Source of the DNA: Baffinella frigidus
Taxonomy: Eukaryota; Cryptophyceae; Cryptomonadales; Baffinellaceae
Assembly: GCA_026770585.1 (NCBI GenBank)
Contig: MU647328.1
Span: 24,600-37,931 of the forward strand
Reading direction: 5' to 3'
DNA: 13,332 nucleotides
This document shows, piece by piece, positions 13,127-13,332 of the stretch. The notes below the pieces were generated by a model. It searched no databases. It worked only from the letters and a program-made list of their open reading frames with translations, and was not told the origin of the DNA. Numbering within the stretch: position 1 is the stretch's first letter; each line of letters begins with the position of its first letter. The position numbers and the translations under genes were made by a program.

Positions 13127-13214
13127 GATGGTGCGGGGCAGCTACACGTACAAGTACAAGATGTCCGGGGCATCCTCCGGCTCTGACTCATTCCTCTCCT
13201 CCGGCCGATACGCG
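13127..13214 (+). CDS. Exon 8: conserved SYTYKYKMSG...SGRYA exon, gene continues
   Basis: Acceptor CCTGACCCAG|G completes the arginine codon of exon 7. The 29 codons are MVRGSYTYKYKMSGASSG then SDSFLSSGRYA, ending before GTCCGA (a weak donor, phase 0). Alternating aromatic and basic residues followed by a small-residue turn and SGRY match the block Y-Y-Y----SGRFVV of plant At5g58100-like proteins as I recall it, where the next residues are hydrophobic and acidic (V-DL-AGP type). The tandem repeat starting directly after 13215 cannot be coding continuation, so an intron must begin here. The remaining C-terminal exons lie beyond the window. Confidence 0.82.
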
Positions 13215-13332
13215 GTCCGAAACCCTACCCACACCAGAACCCTACCCACACCAAACCCTACCCACACCAAAACCCTACCCACACCGAAACCCTACCCACA
13301 CCAAAACCCTACCCACACCAAAACCCTACCCA
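13215..13332. repeat. 16-17 bp minisatellite AAACCCTACCCACACC
   Basis: CCCTACCC starts at 13223, 13240, 13256, 13273, 13290, 13307 and 13324 (period 17, once 16). It begins directly after the exon 8 donor and runs off the window. Confidence 0.92.

Larger units (their letters stand above)
2902..13214 (+). other. Gene span: secreted/membrane protein of At5g58100-like family, 5' part
   Basis: Eight exons with compatible phases form one open reading frame of about 332 codons, interrupted by seven introns of roughly 0.7-2.4 kb. Joining each exon to the next never creates a stop or frameshift. The exon order matches the order of conserved blocks I recall in the plant At5g58100 (SPOT1, pollen exine formation) and At3g28720 family: signal peptide, VNV-L block, PSC-ETGE block, L-LY block, VV--DKV block, then Y-Y-Y----SGR-- block. 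In plants that family is a secretory-pathway protein of about 900 residues with a C-terminal membrane segment and no known enzymatic activity. That end is outside this window. The assignment comes from memory of the family, not from a search. Confidence 0.75.

Noticed and set aside
13215-13332. Terminal telomere at the right edge
   Set aside because: The unit is 16-17 bp AAACCCTACCCACACC, not a heptamer, and it follows a coding exon whose gene must continue.

Overview
This window is nuclear DNA of a eukaryote, most likely a green-lineage alga or a relative with plant-type telomeres. Three things point that way: long tracts of degenerate TTTAGGG/CCCTAAA-like repeats, short exons with GT-AG borders scattered through repeat-rich sequence, and a predicted protein resembling (from memory, not searched) the plant At5g58100/At3g28720 family. 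I see no prokaryotic operon, rRNA or tRNA.

Positions 1-2900 hold no gene I can support. There is a foldback element with terminal inverted repeats at 462-662, a small MITE at 309-448, about 1.4 kb of interstitial telomere-like and composite satellite repeats (700-2140), a 16-bp minisatellite, and a GC-rich stretch leading into a gene.

From 2902 to the right edge the window is best read as the 5' part of ONE intron-rich gene on the + strand. I found eight exons: 2902-3258, 4718-4796, 7197-7335, 8907-8964, 10332-10448, 11382-11486, 12175-12227 and 13127-13214. All junction phases agree (0, 1, 2, 0, 0, 0, 2). Joined, they encode about 332 residues: a signal peptide, a conserved N-terminal block with PSCIETGE, an acidic/basic linker, a block with LVVMSLDKV, and a block with SYTYKYKMSG...SSGRYA. 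Their order fits the plant family as I recall it. The 3' half lies outside the window.

The introns (1-3 kb each) are packed with short non-autonomous inverted-repeat elements of about ten families, plus tandem minisatellites. Two patterns stand out. First, several exons have degenerate 'echo' copies in the neighbouring introns, often as exon copy / hairpin element / exon copy sandwiches. Second, one repeat family keeps an internal hairpin through compensatory base changes, and a perfect 55-bp inverted repeat has TAATATTAC in its loop. No transposase, Rep or reverse transcriptase coding sequence is visible, so any mobilising enzyme would have to be supplied from elsewhere.
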